Shown here one piece after another: positions 63,279-64,000 of a DNA stretch of 64,000 nt; position 1 is the first letter of the stretch, and each line of letters begins with the position of its first letter. Location: positions 248,001 to 312,000 of the forward strand of contig NZ_JACJSP010000003.1 in the NCBI RefSeq assembly GCF_014698235.1. The letters run 5' to 3'. This stretch comes from Limnothrix sp. FACHB-406 (GTDB taxonomy: Bacteria; Cyanobacteriota; Cyanobacteriia; CACIAM-69d). Below the pieces are notes generated by a model, which was not told where the DNA came from, did no database searches, and was given only the letters and a program-made list of their open reading frames with translations. A program made the translations under genes and the position numbers.

Positions 63279-64000
63279 GTGAATCGCAATTGGTGGATCG
63301 CAGGCACGGTCGCGTTTAGCTTAGGTCTTGGCATTGGGGTTGTGACCGATCGCCAATGGCAAAAGGCCCTCGGTCTCGGAGCCATTGCCCTGTCCGGTGC
63401 AGCGGCGATCACCGCCTTAACGCCCGATCGCTCCCGATCGCAGTCCGAACCCTGGGATCCTCGCCTCAGGGAAACCATCTCCCCCGAATATGCCAACTGG
63501 TTACCCAGCGATCGCCGCCCACCAACCATCAACCCGCCCCTCAGCAGCGACCTCGCCAGCGCCTTGCGTGTGGAGGTCGATCGCCTCGAACGAGAACTAG
63601 AGCAATCCCTCACCCGTAAGCAGCAACTCGAAGCCGTGATTGGTGTTCTGCGCAAGGAAAAAGAAGCAATTCAGTCCCAAATTGATGAAGGCAGCGGCCG
63701 AACGCAGAAGGTCTATCGCGTTTTGGCTGATTTGGAAACCCAGCGCCAGCAACTCGAAGACAAAATTGCTCAGCATCAAACTCAACTAGCCAATCTTGAC
63801 AGTCGCAAGGCAAGCATGGAGCGCGACCTTGCTCAGGTCGATCGACTGCGCGCCGAAACAATTGCCCTAGAACAAGAGGCCCAAGAACGCCAAGCCAACC
63901 TCAGCAACCTCCGCCAGCGAGAACAAACCCTCCTTAACAACTGCACCAGCCTTGAGGCCCAAGCGGCCGAACTCAGCGAGCGCACGGCCACCCTCACGCG
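63279..64000 (+). CDS. Membrane-anchored coiled-coil protein, 5' part
   Basis: From the GTG at 63279 the frame is open to the right edge (240 codons) without a stop. The N terminus, VNRNWWIAGTVAFSLGLGIG and a second hydrophobic stretch (ALGLGAIALSGAAAITALT), form one or two TM helices. A Pro/Arg/Ser-rich linker (about 60-110) follows. From about residue 112 there is a long heptad-rich coiled coil rich in Gln, Glu, Leu and Arg (e.g. VDRLERELEQSLTRKQQLEA, LETQRQQLEDKIAQHQTQLA). The family was not recognised; it could be a myosin-tail-like structural or septal protein. The true length is unknown because the gene is cut by the window end. Confidence 0.75.
   Translation, partial: MNRNWWIAGTVAFSLGLGIGVVTDRQWQKALGLGAIALSGAAAITALTPDRSRSQSEPWDPRLRETISPEYANWLPSDRRPPTINPPLSSDLASALRVEVDRLERELEQSLTRKQQLEAVIGVLRKEKEAIQSQIDEGSGRTQKVYRVLADLETQRQQLEDKIAQHQTQLANLDSRKASMERDLAQVDRLRAETIALEQEAQERQANLSNLRQREQTLLNNCTSLEAQAAELSERTATLT

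Noticed and set aside
1-64000. tRNA, rRNA or complete insertion sequences
   Set aside because: No cloverleaf-forming sequence with a T-loop GGTTCGAATC-type core next to acceptor pairing, no rRNA segments, and no DDE or serine transposase was recognised; only the RAYT was found.

Overview
The window is chromosomal DNA from a cyanobacterium. Three things show this. The palindrome GCGATCGC (HIP1) and its core CGATCG occur throughout both genes and spacers. The window also carries cyanobacterial markers: ferredoxin-type nitrate assimilation genes nirA-nrtABCD-narB, NDH-1 subunit NdhD, a Rubisco activase with a small-subunit-like tail, DUF3181, a fused CbiG-CobJ, XisH/XisI and PatA/PixG-type response regulators. 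The SSU-like tail on the activase points to a beta-cyanobacterium with RbcL/S in beta-carboxysomes. Overall base composition is GC-rich. The genus cannot be named from this sequence alone.

Layout. 1-0.6 kb: start of rpmH and a small membrane protein. 0.6-11.7 kb: an accessory region containing a fused nucleotidyltransferase, an AT-richer NACHT NTPase, xisH/xisI plus an xisI remnant, a complete HepT/MntA toxin-antitoxin pair, a REP-associated transposase with its REP-like palindromes, a DUF4160-DUF2442-FGE-like operon whose last gene ends in a candidate DGR-type variable region, two unrecognised proteins, and two fragments of one decayed gene family. 11.6-15.5 kb: Rubisco activase, a beta-hydroxyacid dehydrogenase and an anchored, proline-rich protein. 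15.6-29.5 kb: a phototaxis-type operon on the minus strand (PixG-like regulator, a giant acidic CheW-like protein, a four-GAF MCP and a CheA hybrid kinase). 29.5-30.9 kb: a long AT-richer stretch without genes. 30.9-39.2 kb: cobalamin biosynthesis, a lipoprotein, a two-component system, argG and DUF3181.

39.3-49.0 kb: the nitrate assimilation cluster, transcribed leftwards as nirA, nrtA, nrtB, nrtC, nrtD, narB. The nirA promoter has a perfect NtcA box, correctly spaced from a -10 element, and an upstream NtcB-type dyad. Nitrate is captured by NrtA, imported by NrtB/C/D, reduced by NarB and then by NirA. 49.2-52.6 kb: two tandem SLH-OprB porins sharing an almost identical 5' third. 53.2-58.8 kb: an ABC exporter, a TPR protein that looks like an NB-ARC protein without its NTPase, an orphan xisI between duplicated flanks, a 126-bp-period repeat array and a Uma2 nuclease. 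59.2-64 kb: ndhD1, tsaE, a degenerate GGDEF protein split by a low-complexity insert, and the start of a membrane-anchored coiled-coil protein running off the right edge.

The least ordinary parts are the roughly 1,550-residue CheW-like protein with over 1,100 acidic low-complexity residues, the FGE-like gene with the hallmarks of a diversity-generating retroelement target, and three families of palindromic mobile repeats. No tRNA, rRNA, CRISPR array or reverse transcriptase was seen.
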